Assembly: GCF_004295645.1 (NCBI RefSeq)
Contig: NZ_CP034752.1
Span: forward strand, 2,046,001 to 2,110,000
Direction: 5' to 3'
DNA from: Limnobaculum zhutongyuii
GTDB taxonomy: Bacteria; Pseudomonadota; Gammaproteobacteria; Enterobacterales; Enterobacteriaceae
Length of the DNA stretch: 64,000 nt
Both the position numbers and the translations under genes were made by a program. Shown one piece after another: positions 43,931 through 51,604 of the stretch. The notes beneath the pieces were generated by a model, which was not told where the DNA came from, made no database searches, and saw only the letters and a list, made by a program, of their open reading frames with translations. How positions within the stretch are numbered: the stretch's first letter is position 1; the number at the start of each line of letters is the position of its first letter.

Positions 43931-44587
43931 TTATTTTAACTGTTGTATTGCCTGCCAGACTTCACCCAGCGAATTAACCTGCACATCGGCTAATCCAAAT
44001 CGCTTATCCTGACACGCTTCTGGTGCAGGCATAACGATCACTTTCATCTGGGCCGCTTTAGCCGCCACCATACCGTTTACTGCATCTTCAATCACGATAC
44101 ACTCCTCCGGATTGACGTTGAGTATTTCTGACGCCCGCAAAAATACCGCCGGATGAGGCTTACCATTAATCATGCCTTCAGCAGAGATTTGGTGGGAAAA
44201 GTAATGGCTAATATTTAACGCATCTAATACGCGGGCAATTTGCTTTCGTGGTGAAGAAGACGCAACTACTATCGGCAAACCATGCTGTTGAATAGTTTCC
44301 AACAGTTCAACTACCCCAGGCATAGGCTGAGGATGAGTTTGTATTCTTCGACCAACTTCAGTAACAATTTCTTCAACACGGCGAGGAACGTCTTCTAACG
44401 GGAGTGAGTGACGATGATGGTGCTCTGTCAGTAACTTATCAATACGAATCCCGGCACTATCTTTAAAATCCTCATCGTCTAAATGAACGCCATAACACTG
44501 CAAATAAATTTCTTGTTCCACTTTGACCCAAACAGGCTCTGAATCCACCAGTACGCCATCCATATCAAAGATAATAGCCGTCGTCAT
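43931..44587 (-). CDS. HAD-superfamily phosphatase (YniC/beta-phosphoglucomutase-like)
   Basis: About 218 residues from the ATG at 44587 (MTTAIIFDMDGVLVDSEPVW). HAD motif I is DMDGVLVDSE, motif II VVASSSPRKQIA, motif III with Lys in ISAEGMINGKPHPAVFLRAS and motif IV IVIEDAVNGMVAAKAA. This subfamily dephosphorylates or isomerises sugar phosphates. It overlaps the end of sgcR by 23 bp and so is the last gene of the sgc unit, an addition relative to the E. coli operon. It may act on a phosphorylated intermediate of that pathway (inference). Confidence 0.88.
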   Translation of the reverse strand: MTTAIIFDMDGVLVDSEPVWVKVEQEIYLQCYGVHLDDEDFKDSAGIRIDKLLTEHHHRHSLPLEDVPRRVEEIVTEVGRRIQTHPQPMPGVVELLETIQQHGLPIVVASSSPRKQIARVLDALNISHYFSHQISAEGMINGKPHPAVFLRASEILNVNPEECIVIEDAVNGMVAAKAAQMKVIVMPAPEACQDKRFGLADVQVNSLGEVWQAIQQLK

Positions 44588-45368
44588 ACCCTCTTTCTCC
44601 CGCTCTGATGATATTAATTCCAGCCTGTCGGTAACGTTGAAACGTCTCTTCAGGCAGTAACGCATCAGTAATAATACAGCTCATCGAGAGTAACGTCGCC
44701 ACACTGTGAGGTTTTATCTGATCGAATTTACTGTGATCCGCCAGTAGTACGACTTGTCGGCCCCGCTGGATCAGCATTTTCTTCACTCCTACTTCAAAAA
44801 CGGTGGAGTTAGTTATCCCGCTCTCCAGAGATAACGCATCACATGACATAAAGGTTTTATCTGCTGAAAATAGTTTCAACATATCAACGGCAAGGCTTTC
44901 TCCTACGGAAAAATATCCTGAGCGAATCATGCCGCCAACGATATAGCTCTCCAGTTGGTTATAACACCCCAGTTGATTGGCTATTTTTACATCAGTGGTA
45001 ATCACTTTGGCGGAGATATCTGACAGTCGTTTTGCCAGTTCCAGACAGGTTGAACCTGAATCCAGCAAAATGCAGTCATCTGGCTTGATCATGTTGCGGG
45101 CAACCTGAGCAATATCCTGCTTAGCCACCCGTTGAATACTCTGTTTAACATCAAAAATGTACTCTTGATCGACGGTGGTTTTATCAAATACGATACCACC
45201 ATGACAGCGAACCATTCCCGGATAGCCATCCACAATAATCTGAAAGTCTCGTCTGACAGAAGCTTCAGCATAGCCAAACAGTTCAACCACCTGGCGTGTT
45301 TCTATCTTTTTATGCTGCCACAGATAGTGCAGGATATTACGCATTCGATCGGAACGTTTATCGCTCAT
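44565..45368 (-). CDS. sgcR: DeoR-family regulator SgcR
   Basis: About 267 residues; the start at 45368 (MSDKRSDRMRNILHYLWQHK) is preferred to a TTG at 45374 because of GGGAG spacing. The N-terminal DeoR helix-turn-helix is VVELFGYAEASVRRDFQIIV, and the sugar-phosphate-sensing domain contains DCILLDSGSTCLELAKRL and VVLLADHSKFD. It overlaps sgcE by 11 bp and the HAD gene by 23 bp. By position and family it is the repressor or sensor of the sgc operon, probably responding to a sugar phosphate. Confidence 0.88.
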   Translation of the reverse strand: MSDKRSDRMRNILHYLWQHKKIETRQVVELFGYAEASVRRDFQIIVDGYPGMVRCHGGIVFDKTTVDQEYIFDVKQSIQRVAKQDIAQVARNMIKPDDCILLDSGSTCLELAKRLSDISAKVITTDVKIANQLGCYNQLESYIVGGMIRSGYFSVGESLAVDMLKLFSADKTFMSCDALSLESGITNSTVFEVGVKKMLIQRGRQVVLLADHSKFDQIKPHSVATLLSMSCIITDALLPEETFQRYRQAGINIIRAGERGYDDGYYL

Positions 45369-46008
45369 CGCCAATCTCCCGAAAAGTATCGATATTTGCT
45401 ACCAAGGCTTCTGAACTAAATAGTGCCCGCCCCAGCACCAGATGTCGGGCTCCGGCAGCATACAGTTTGCTGGCCGCGGCAAGCGTAATACCACCATCAG
45501 CCCAAATTTCCATTTCTTTAAACAACGATGTGGCCTGTACAACTTTATCAATCAGCTGTGGATTAAAACGCTGCCCCACACCGTCAGGCTCACTGGTCAT
45601 AACCATTAAGCTATCCATCAATGAAGCCAGATAAGAATAAGGTGCCAATGGTGTTGCCGGATTGAACGCCAGTCCGGCTTTACTTCCGATTTCTTTAATT
45701 AGGGCCAGAATCTCAGCCGGATTCGCCAGTGTTTCAGCATGAACAAATATCCAGGCTGGATTAAGTGGTTTCAGCCATTCAATCCATGGAAATGGATCCC
45801 TGACCATTAAATGAAACGACAAAGGATGAGAAGTAGCCCCTGCAACCTGAGTAACGGTTTTTAAACCAAAGGTGATATTTCGAATAAAGCTGGTGTCTTC
45901 AATATCCAAATGAATCGAGCCTATTGTCGCCGTATTCAACCGGTTGAGGGTTTCGCCTAACTCAAGCTGACAGGCCGAGGCCAGTGACGGGTGAATAGTG
46001 GTTAGCAT
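45358..46008 (-). CDS. sgcE: SgcE, ribulose-phosphate 3-epimerase family protein
   Basis: A 216-residue TIM-barrel protein related to ribulose-5-phosphate 3-epimerase. Family marks are IGSIHLDIEDTSFIRN, LSFHLMVRDPF, the FVHAET strand, LAFNPATPL and the C-terminal EIWADGGITL phosphate-binding region. It would epimerise a ketose or ketose-phosphate intermediate of the unknown sugar taken up by SgcABC. It follows sgcA by 2 bp and overlaps sgcR. Confidence 0.87.
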   Translation of the reverse strand: MLTTIHPSLASACQLELGETLNRLNTATIGSIHLDIEDTSFIRNITFGLKTVTQVAGATSHPLSFHLMVRDPFPWIEWLKPLNPAWIFVHAETLANPAEILALIKEIGSKAGLAFNPATPLAPYSYLASLMDSLMVMTSEPDGVGQRFNPQLIDKVVQATSLFKEMEIWADGGITLAAASKLYAAGARHLVLGRALFSSEALVANIDTFREIGDER

Positions 46009-46010
46009 AG

Positions 46011-46460
46011 TCAGATACCCACAATTGCCGAATCTACCAGTCGGTAAAGTTCATCATCGCTTCTGGCCTGCTGAATTTGTGTTATCAGTGCTGAGTTATC
46101 CAGTAAGGAGGCAATAGTCTGGATGGTCTTTATATGCTGTTCAGCATCCGTTGCACTGACGCAAATAAGCAGCCAGATGAGATCACACTCATCATGGTCA
46201 AAGTTCACTGGTTGCGACAATGTAGTAAATGCCACACCATTACGGATAGCACCCTGCTCTGGACGGGCATGAGGTAAGGCGATTCCTGGTGCAATTAAAT
46301 AATACGGGCCGTATTCCAGCGTATTATCAATAATGCCCTGGATATACTCGATTTTTGCATAGCCAAGCTCAATCAATGGTGTGGCCGCCAGCGCTACCGC
46401 TTCCTCCCATGATTCAGCATGGCGTAAAGCCTGCGCGGCCTTACAATCCACAATCAACAT
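46011..46460 (-). CDS. sgcA: PTS EIIA component SgcA (galactitol/fructose-type)
   Basis: The phosphocarrier domain of a sugar phosphotransferase system, 149 residues of the PTS_IIA_2 type. The phosphorylated histidine lies in YLIAPGIALPHARPEQGAIR, followed by FTTLSQPVNFDHDECDLIWL and a C-terminal LLDNSALITQIQQARSDDEL. It works with SgcB (EIIB) and SgcC (EIIC). A strong hairpin in the gap upstream may tune its level relative to sgcQ. Confidence 0.9.
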   Translation of the reverse strand: MLIVDCKAAQALRHAESWEEAVALAATPLIELGYAKIEYIQGIIDNTLEYGPYYLIAPGIALPHARPEQGAIRNGVAFTTLSQPVNFDHDECDLIWLLICVSATDAEQHIKTIQTIASLLDNSALITQIQQARSDDELYRLVDSAIVGI

Positions 46461-46493
46461 CGTTGACTCCTTTAACCATTAGGTTATTGTAAT

Positions 46494-46533
46494 ATTCCCC
46501 CGAAGGTACTTTTGGCGAAGACTTCGGGGGAAT
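46494..46533 (-). promoter_or_regulatory. Intra-operon stem-loop between sgcQ and sgcA
   Basis: A perfect 12-bp inverted repeat, ATTCCCCCGAAG/CTTCGGGGGAAT, surrounds a 16-nt loop. It is GC-rich and stable but lacks a T run on the minus strand, so it is more likely an mRNA-stabilising or processing element (REP-like) than a terminator. Confidence 0.6.
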
Positions 46534-46583
46534 AGCCTGTTCATTGGCTAACTACCGGGGGTAAGCGCTTTGCTTATCCCTTT

Positions 46584-47390
46584 TTATTGGCGAATACTGC
46601 GAACCTTATCCATAAATCGCGCTACACGATCTCCATCGACAAAATTTTCAAAAATGCCGTCTTTCTTGAAATGCGTGGCAGTAACGCAACCGTCAGCAAT
46701 AGACAACTGCTCTTCTACGTTTTCCAGACAGACCCCGGTATTGGCTAACACCACGGTGTCAGGTACCGTATCTTTTACTAACTTCAGCGTAGCCGAGTCG
46801 GTTTTGCTGCCAGCAGTCAAACCAGAAACACAGAGCGCATCCGGACGATTGTTAAATACCGTTGATTTAGCAATCGACTGAATATCCCGATTACCTAAAT
46901 AGACGGCTGCTTCCGGTACGATGTTGAACAGCGTTTTCACCTTTCCTGCACCTATCCGTTGCTGGTGCCGAATAGTCTCTCCAACATTGGTATTCCAAAC
47001 GCCGAAATCACTGGCATAAGCCCCGGTAAAAATTTCACGAATGAACTGTGCGTCTACTGCCATAGCCAAATCAAAAGAGGCCACCGGATCCCAGAGTACG
47101 TTAACCCCATATGGAACCCGGATTTCCGCCATCAATTGACCAATAATGCGGGCCATTGCGGCTGAGGTTTCTGGTTTCACTTTGGTTAAGTAAGGCATAC
47201 TAAACTCATTGGAGAACATCACCGCATCTACTCCACCGTTTTGTAAGGCGGTCAAATCTTCATATGCCCGATCAATCACCCAGCTCATGCCTTTGCTGGT
47301 ATCAAAACCCGGATCTCCCGGTAATGCTCGAAAATGACACATGGCTATCACCGCTTTTTCTATGCCAATCACTGACTTAAGCCAACTCAT
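46584..47390 (-). CDS. sgcQ: SgcQ, BtpA-family TIM-barrel protein
   Basis: A 268-residue protein of the BtpA/SgcQ family. Typical blocks are AVIAMCHFRALPGDPGFD at the start, ALQNGGVDAVMFSNEFSMPY, VPYGVNVLWDPVASFDLAMA, FIREIFTGAYASDFGVWNTN and the C-terminal ADGCVTATHFKKDGIFEN. The BtpA family is named for a photosystem I biogenesis factor in cyanobacteria, but in heterotrophs it occurs in sugar operons and its reaction is unknown. It lies 52 bp after sgcC. Confidence 0.9.
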   Translation of the reverse strand: MSWLKSVIGIEKAVIAMCHFRALPGDPGFDTSKGMSWVIDRAYEDLTALQNGGVDAVMFSNEFSMPYLTKVKPETSAAMARIIGQLMAEIRVPYGVNVLWDPVASFDLAMAVDAQFIREIFTGAYASDFGVWNTNVGETIRHQQRIGAGKVKTLFNIVPEAAVYLGNRDIQSIAKSTVFNNRPDALCVSGLTAGSKTDSATLKLVKDTVPDTVVLANTGVCLENVEEQLSIADGCVTATHFKKDGIFENFVDGDRVARFMDKVRSIRQ

Positions 47391-47442
47391 TTCTGTTACT
47401 CCTGTTCAATTTAGACCTGAATAAAAAATTGTTAATAACCCA

Positions 47443-48756
47443 TTAAGCAGACAGCTCTTTAGTGCGTAACCACAGTACAATTGCACATACCGCCCCCACT
47501 GCAATGACCACACCAATAACGCCCATGGCCATTAACTCAACAATTGACCAACCAAACATATTTCCCACGGATAAGGCACTGATTTGTGCACCGTCGGCAG
47601 CAAAGCTAAACCCACCGTTACGAGCCATTTCGGTAAAGTAAGGGGCAAATTGAGTGGCAATAAGTAATACGGTTATCATGACAATCACACCGCTAATTAA
47701 GGTACGAATCAGGTCACCACGATGAATCACGGTTGCCATACAAATGAAGAATGGTGCGACGGGAAGGTCCGCCAGCGGTAATACCTGATTGCCGGGCAAT
47801 ACGCTGGCAATCAATAACATAATCGGAATCAGCAACAGGCCAACGGCGATCGTAGTTGGATGCCCCAGGGTTACCGCCGTGTCCAGACCAATGTAAACTT
47901 CCCGTCCGTGAAGATATTTTTGAAAGAATTTACGTGCACCGTCTGAAATCGGCATTAAACCTTCCACAATCAGGCGGATCATTCGAGGAAATAACACCAT
48001 AATTGCCGCTACCGTGATCATCAGTGTCATCGTGCCTTTAAAGTTTTCTCCGGCGGACAAGCCAAAAATCAGTCCCAGCACGACGCCGATAATCACCGGA
48101 TCGCCAACCATGCCGAAACGCTTCTGAATTTCAGTGGCATCAATATTTCGGCCTTTAAGAAACGGAACATAGCTATAAAGTTTATCCAACAGGATAAACA
48201 GCGGCACTGAACTGGAACCATATCCCTGTGGTATAGAGATCCCTTCCAGCCCAACAATGCTTTGTACTCGTTTCGCCGTCAGATCGGCAATTTTCAGGGA
48301 AAGTGCCGCATGGCATATCGCTGCCAGCACGCCATAAATCATATTTCCCGTCATTAACTGTACCACTGAACCGGTAATGGCATAGTGCCAGTAGTTATAG
48401 ATATCGACGTTCATGGTTTTGGTTAACCGGGTAACCAACATGCCGATATTGAGTAAGAAAATCACCGGGATAATCATTGCGCCAATGGCAGTGGCATAGC
48501 CCACACCGGAGGCAGGTCCTGCGCCGACATCCAATATGTGTAGGTTCAGACCAAAGCGTTCAATCATGATTTTTATCGGCGGACTGAGGCTATCTATCGC
48601 CATAACAATGACTAACCCCATACCAACGAAGCCAATACCTACCGTTACCCCCGCTTTTACCGCCTGCAGAACTGGAATTCTGAAAATTAAACCAATCAGA
48701 ATCATCACCATCGGTACGAAAACGGTTCCTCCCAGAGACAAAATGTAATCAAACAT
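47443..48756 (-). CDS. sgcC: PTS EIIC component SgcC (galactitol-type permease)
   Basis: The membrane permease of the Sgc PTS, 437 residues with around ten helices and the galactitol EIIC signature: GVGYATAIGAMIIPVIFLLN, KTMNVDIYNYWHYAITGSVV, GRNIDATEIQKRFGMVGDPV and DTAVTLGHPTTIAVG. It imports and phosphorylates an unidentified sugar or polyol together with SgcA and SgcB. It is preceded by sgcB (13 bp) and followed by sgcQ. Confidence 0.92.
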   Translation of the reverse strand: MFDYILSLGGTVFVPMVMILIGLIFRIPVLQAVKAGVTVGIGFVGMGLVIVMAIDSLSPPIKIMIERFGLNLHILDVGAGPASGVGYATAIGAMIIPVIFLLNIGMLVTRLTKTMNVDIYNYWHYAITGSVVQLMTGNMIYGVLAAICHAALSLKIADLTAKRVQSIVGLEGISIPQGYGSSSVPLFILLDKLYSYVPFLKGRNIDATEIQKRFGMVGDPVIIGVVLGLIFGLSAGENFKGTMTLMITVAAIMVLFPRMIRLIVEGLMPISDGARKFFQKYLHGREVYIGLDTAVTLGHPTTIAVGLLLIPIMLLIASVLPGNQVLPLADLPVAPFFICMATVIHRGDLIRTLISGVIVMITVLLIATQFAPYFTEMARNGGFSFAADGAQISALSVGNMFGWSIVELMAMGVIGVVIAVGAVCAIVLWLRTKELSA

Positions 48757-48769
48757 AACGCCTCCCGCC

Positions 48770-49048
48770 CTATTGGCTCAGCAGTGCTTTGATTTTTTCT
48801 TTAAGCACATCATCATTAATACCGATTAATAACGGTGCACCGTTCAGTGTGGGAATGCCGTAATCCTTATCCACTTTCATGGATGTCACGATCAGATCCA
48901 TTCCGCTACAGTTATAAGGGATCTCATTCAAACAACATTGAGATGTACTCACCGGGATTCCTTGCTCACTTAAATATTCCTGTAAGCGCTGTGCAATCAT
49001 GGTTGAGGTGGACATGCCTGTTCCGCAGGCTACCAGTATCTTTTTCAT
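48770..49048 (-). CDS. sgcB: PTS EIIB component SgcB
   Basis: A 92-residue phosphocarrier. The start at 49048 gives MKKILVACGTGMSTSTMIAQ, in which the Cys in the P-loop-like ACGTGM is the phosphorylated residue of lactose/galactitol-type EIIB proteins. A second element, CSGMDLIVTS, follows. Five extra codons upstream in the frame are not needed. It lies between sgcX and sgcC. Confidence 0.92.
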   Translation of the reverse strand: MKKILVACGTGMSTSTMIAQRLQEYLSEQGIPVSTSQCCLNEIPYNCSGMDLIVTSMKVDKDYGIPTLNGAPLLIGINDDVLKEKIKALLSQ

Positions 49049-49092
49049 CTTGTTGTACCTCATCGTAAAAGAGAGTTGTTAAGTGCCAACGC

Positions 49093-50184
49093 TTATCTGG
49101 CGGCAACAGGAAACTGTTGCCCCTTAGTCTGGGCTATGGCGGTTAATAATCGAATGCAATCACTCAGGTCGCGGATGCTGGCTACTTCGCTGGGAGAATG
49201 GGTATAACGACAAGGGATAGACAGGCTGGCGCAAGGAATACCGTCTTGCTCCATTTGGATATAGCCCGTTTCAGTAATTACGCCCGGAGCCACTTCTCTT
49301 TGTACCGGGATCTGGTGCTCTGCTGCGGTCTTTTCCAGAAAAGCAATCAGCCTGGGTGGTGTAATCAGACCAGCCAGCGTTCCCCGCCCGTGATAGTTCA
49401 GACAGGTAATACCCGGACCTTTGTTGATAACCACATCGGAATAATCTGATAAATCGGGGGTATCGCAAGACGGGGTAATATCAATACCAATGGCCATATC
49501 CGGGTTAATCCGGCGCAATACCGGCAAAATCCCCCGAATATTAAATTCCTCTTGTACCGAGGCCACCAGATAAAGTGCAATATCCAGCTCCATCTGTTCT
49601 ACTGCTGCAGCAACACCCAATAACGCGGTACATCCCAGTCGATCGTCCAGCGCTTTACTACAAACCAGATCGTTAGCTAACAGCTGCGGTGGGTTATACA
49701 GACATACCGGCGTTCCTACTTTGATGCCCATCCGGGCAGCATCCTGCTTATCTGCTGCACCGATATCAATCCACAGATGTTCAATACCCGGAGGTTGAGT
49801 ACGTTCATCGCCCTTACTGAAATGATAAGACTTAATCCCAATACAACCATGTACCGGGCCCTGTTCACCGTCCAGTCTGACCGTTGAACCTGACATCGTG
49901 ATCTGTGCCGGACCACCTACTCGTTCGAAACGCAAAAAACCATTTTCTTCAATTTTTCGCACCATGAAGCCCACTTCATCCATGTGCGCAAAAACCATCA
50001 GTCTGAAAGCATCCGGCGATTGACTGCCGTATTGAGCAACAACGTTGCCCAGACGGTCCTGCCATACCTGATGAGCGCTTTGGCTAAATTGCTGTTGCAT
50101 AACCGATGCGATGTTATGTTCATGGTCAGAGATTCCATCCAGCGCCAGTAAACTCAGCAGATTTTTTTGAACATCAAAAGTCAT
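49093..50184 (-). CDS. sgcX: M42-family metallopeptidase-like protein SgcX
   Basis: About 363 residues from the ATG at 50184, which has GGAGG at good spacing. It is the first gene of the sgc operon. M42 aminopeptidase/endoglucanase-like metal-binding blocks are MVFAHMDEVGFMVRKIEENG, CSKALDDRLGCTALLG, VASVQEEFNIRGILPVL (catalytic Glu pair) and SIPCRYTHSPSEVAS. Annotated M42 proteins remove N-terminal residues from peptides; an endoglucanase role in some databases is doubtful. Its job in a PTS operon is unknown; deglycation or cleavage of a sugar-amino acid conjugate is one idea. Confidence 0.88.
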   Translation of the reverse strand: MTFDVQKNLLSLLALDGISDHEHNIASVMQQQFSQSAHQVWQDRLGNVVAQYGSQSPDAFRLMVFAHMDEVGFMVRKIEENGFLRFERVGGPAQITMSGSTVRLDGEQGPVHGCIGIKSYHFSKGDERTQPPGIEHLWIDIGAADKQDAARMGIKVGTPVCLYNPPQLLANDLVCSKALDDRLGCTALLGVAAAVEQMELDIALYLVASVQEEFNIRGILPVLRRINPDMAIGIDITPSCDTPDLSDYSDVVINKGPGITCLNYHGRGTLAGLITPPRLIAFLEKTAAEHQIPVQREVAPGVITETGYIQMEQDGIPCASLSIPCRYTHSPSEVASIRDLSDCIRLLTAIAQTKGQQFPVAAR

Positions 50185-50277
50185 ATATCCTCCCCGTTTT
50201 ACTATTTGGGAGGCGTTCAAGACCACCTCCATTCAATCAACTACTGAACGTTTATATGCTTCCAATGGCGTTAAAAT

Positions 50278-50293
50278 TGTGACAAACATCACT
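50278..50293 (-). promoter_or_regulatory. Candidate CRP site upstream of sgcX
   Basis: TGTGA-CAAACA-TCACT matches the CRP consensus TGTGA-N6-TCACA at nine of ten positions, about 95 bp upstream of the first gene of a PTS operon. It indicates catabolite control. It is a motif match only. Confidence 0.5.
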
Positions 50294-50382
50294 GCTGATT
50301 GGTCAAATCCTCGTCAATAGTGAGTTTTGTGATTGATTTCAAAATTAAATAATCAATTAAAGTGATTGTTAGCATTATTCAC

Positions 50383-50472
50383 TCACAGGCTTTGATTGTT
50401 TTTCATCTGGGTATGGGGTTTATGGCCCAGGCGACGAGTTGAGGTATGAATTCGACGATTGTAGTAGAAGCA
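50383..50472 (-). mobile_element. Remnant of a DDE transposase/integrase C-terminus
   Basis: A 29-codon open stretch ending in a TGA at 50383-50385 reads CFYYNRRIHTSTRRLGHKPH and then TQMKNNQSL. The pattern F-Y-N-x-R-R-x-H with a following LG-x-x-P is the C-terminal signature of IS3/IS481-type rve integrases. A stop codon lies immediately upstream and no other part of a transposase is found, so this is a decayed fragment left between the sgc operon and the ecotin gene. Confidence 0.65.
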
Positions 50473-50530
50473 TTAACACCATCAGCATATAATGCTTATA
50501 ATTAGTTTATTTGAAGAAGGAAAATAGCAA

Positions 50531-51088
50531 ATGAAGATTAAGCTCACCCTGATGGCCGCACTGATTGGTATCTCTACCCATGCATTCGCTGAAACACCAA
50601 GCCACAACCGTATTGGCTCAGCCCCTAAAGAGGAAACATCTGTGTCAAAAGAGATTGCTCCAGCCTCTAAAACTCCGGAACTAAAAGAGATCGCGCCTTA
50701 TCCTGAAGCGCAAAAAGGTCAGGTTCGTCACGCGATTTTTCTGCCTGCCGTAGAGAATGAAAATAACCTGAAAGTCGAACTGGTGATGGGAAAAGAGATG
50801 GAAGTCGACTGCAACCGTCAAATGCTCGGTGGCAAGTTGGAAAACAAAGATCTCGAAGGCTGGGGATATAACTATTTTGTTTTAAGTGACGTAAGCGGCC
50901 CGGTTTCAACCATGATGGCTTGTCCGGACGGTAAAAAACACAAGGCGCTGGTAACGATTCCTCACGGCGAGTTCCTGCAACGCTATAACAGCAAACTGCC
51001 TATTGTGGTTTATGCACCACAGGATATTCAGGTTCGTTACCGCATTTGGTCAACCACTGATGAGACTACTGCGGCAGAGACTAAATAA
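50531..51088 (+). CDS. eco: Ecotin, periplasmic serine protease inhibitor
   Basis: A broad inhibitor of trypsin-fold proteases, exported to the periplasm. The 185-residue precursor has a signal peptide (MKIKLTLMAALIGISTHAFA). The reactive loop is SGPVSTMMACPDGKK with Met as P1, between the two disulfide cysteines (EVDCNRQMLGGK and MACPDGKK). LEGWGYNYFVLSD and RYNSKLPIVVYAP are further ecotin blocks. The mature N-terminus is about 25 residues longer than in E. coli and includes a repeated KEIAP segment. It is single, with AAGAAGGA upstream. Confidence 0.94.
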   Translation: MKIKLTLMAALIGISTHAFAETPSHNRIGSAPKEETSVSKEIAPASKTPELKEIAPYPEAQKGQVRHAIFLPAVENENNLKVELVMGKEMEVDCNRQMLGGKLENKDLEGWGYNYFVLSDVSGPVSTMMACPDGKKHKALVTIPHGEFLQRYNSKLPIVVYAPQDIQVRYRIWSTTDETTAAETK

Positions 51089-51604
51089 CCTTCGCTGTTG
51101 TTAACGTGCTTGCAGATACTTTCTGAACCCAGAAGTTCTGTTTGCACGTTATCCCTCGCCTTACCCTCTCTTGTTTAAACCTATTGATATCACAATATGT
51201 TTTTTAACCGGTCCAATGACAAATAACGGGCTAACAGCTATAACCAGATAGAGTACCTCTTAACCACACCCTGTTTCACCCTTCTTTTTTTCGTAGGTAT
51301 TTTTCATATTTATTTAAATTAATTAAATAGTTAGCCAGGTTTTATAACGCTCGTTTCAGGTTAAACGCACAGATTGATTTAATCTTGGTTTTTAACAGCT
51401 GATTTACCCTTAGTAAACAAAGCATTAATTATCTTTTATCGGGTAATACACCGATTATTTTTACTTCATAATGAAATAGTCAGATTCATTGATATACCCC
51501 ATGCAATAATTTTACAAAGGGAGTATGGTTATCAGATAAATTTGCGACGGGCAGCTACAGCCCGCCATTTTTTTAGCTCTATTTTAGGGTCAGGTTATCC
51601 CACG
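51089..51604. other. Gene-free region between eco and dauA
   Basis: About 515 bp. Just after eco there is a long irregular hairpin: TAACGTGC/GCACGTTA at 51102-51109 and 51144-51151 enclose ACTTTCTG/CAGAAGT, which may end the eco transcript. The remaining AT-rich DNA should carry the dauA promoter. A frame extending dauA to 51542 lacks support. Confidence 0.5.
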
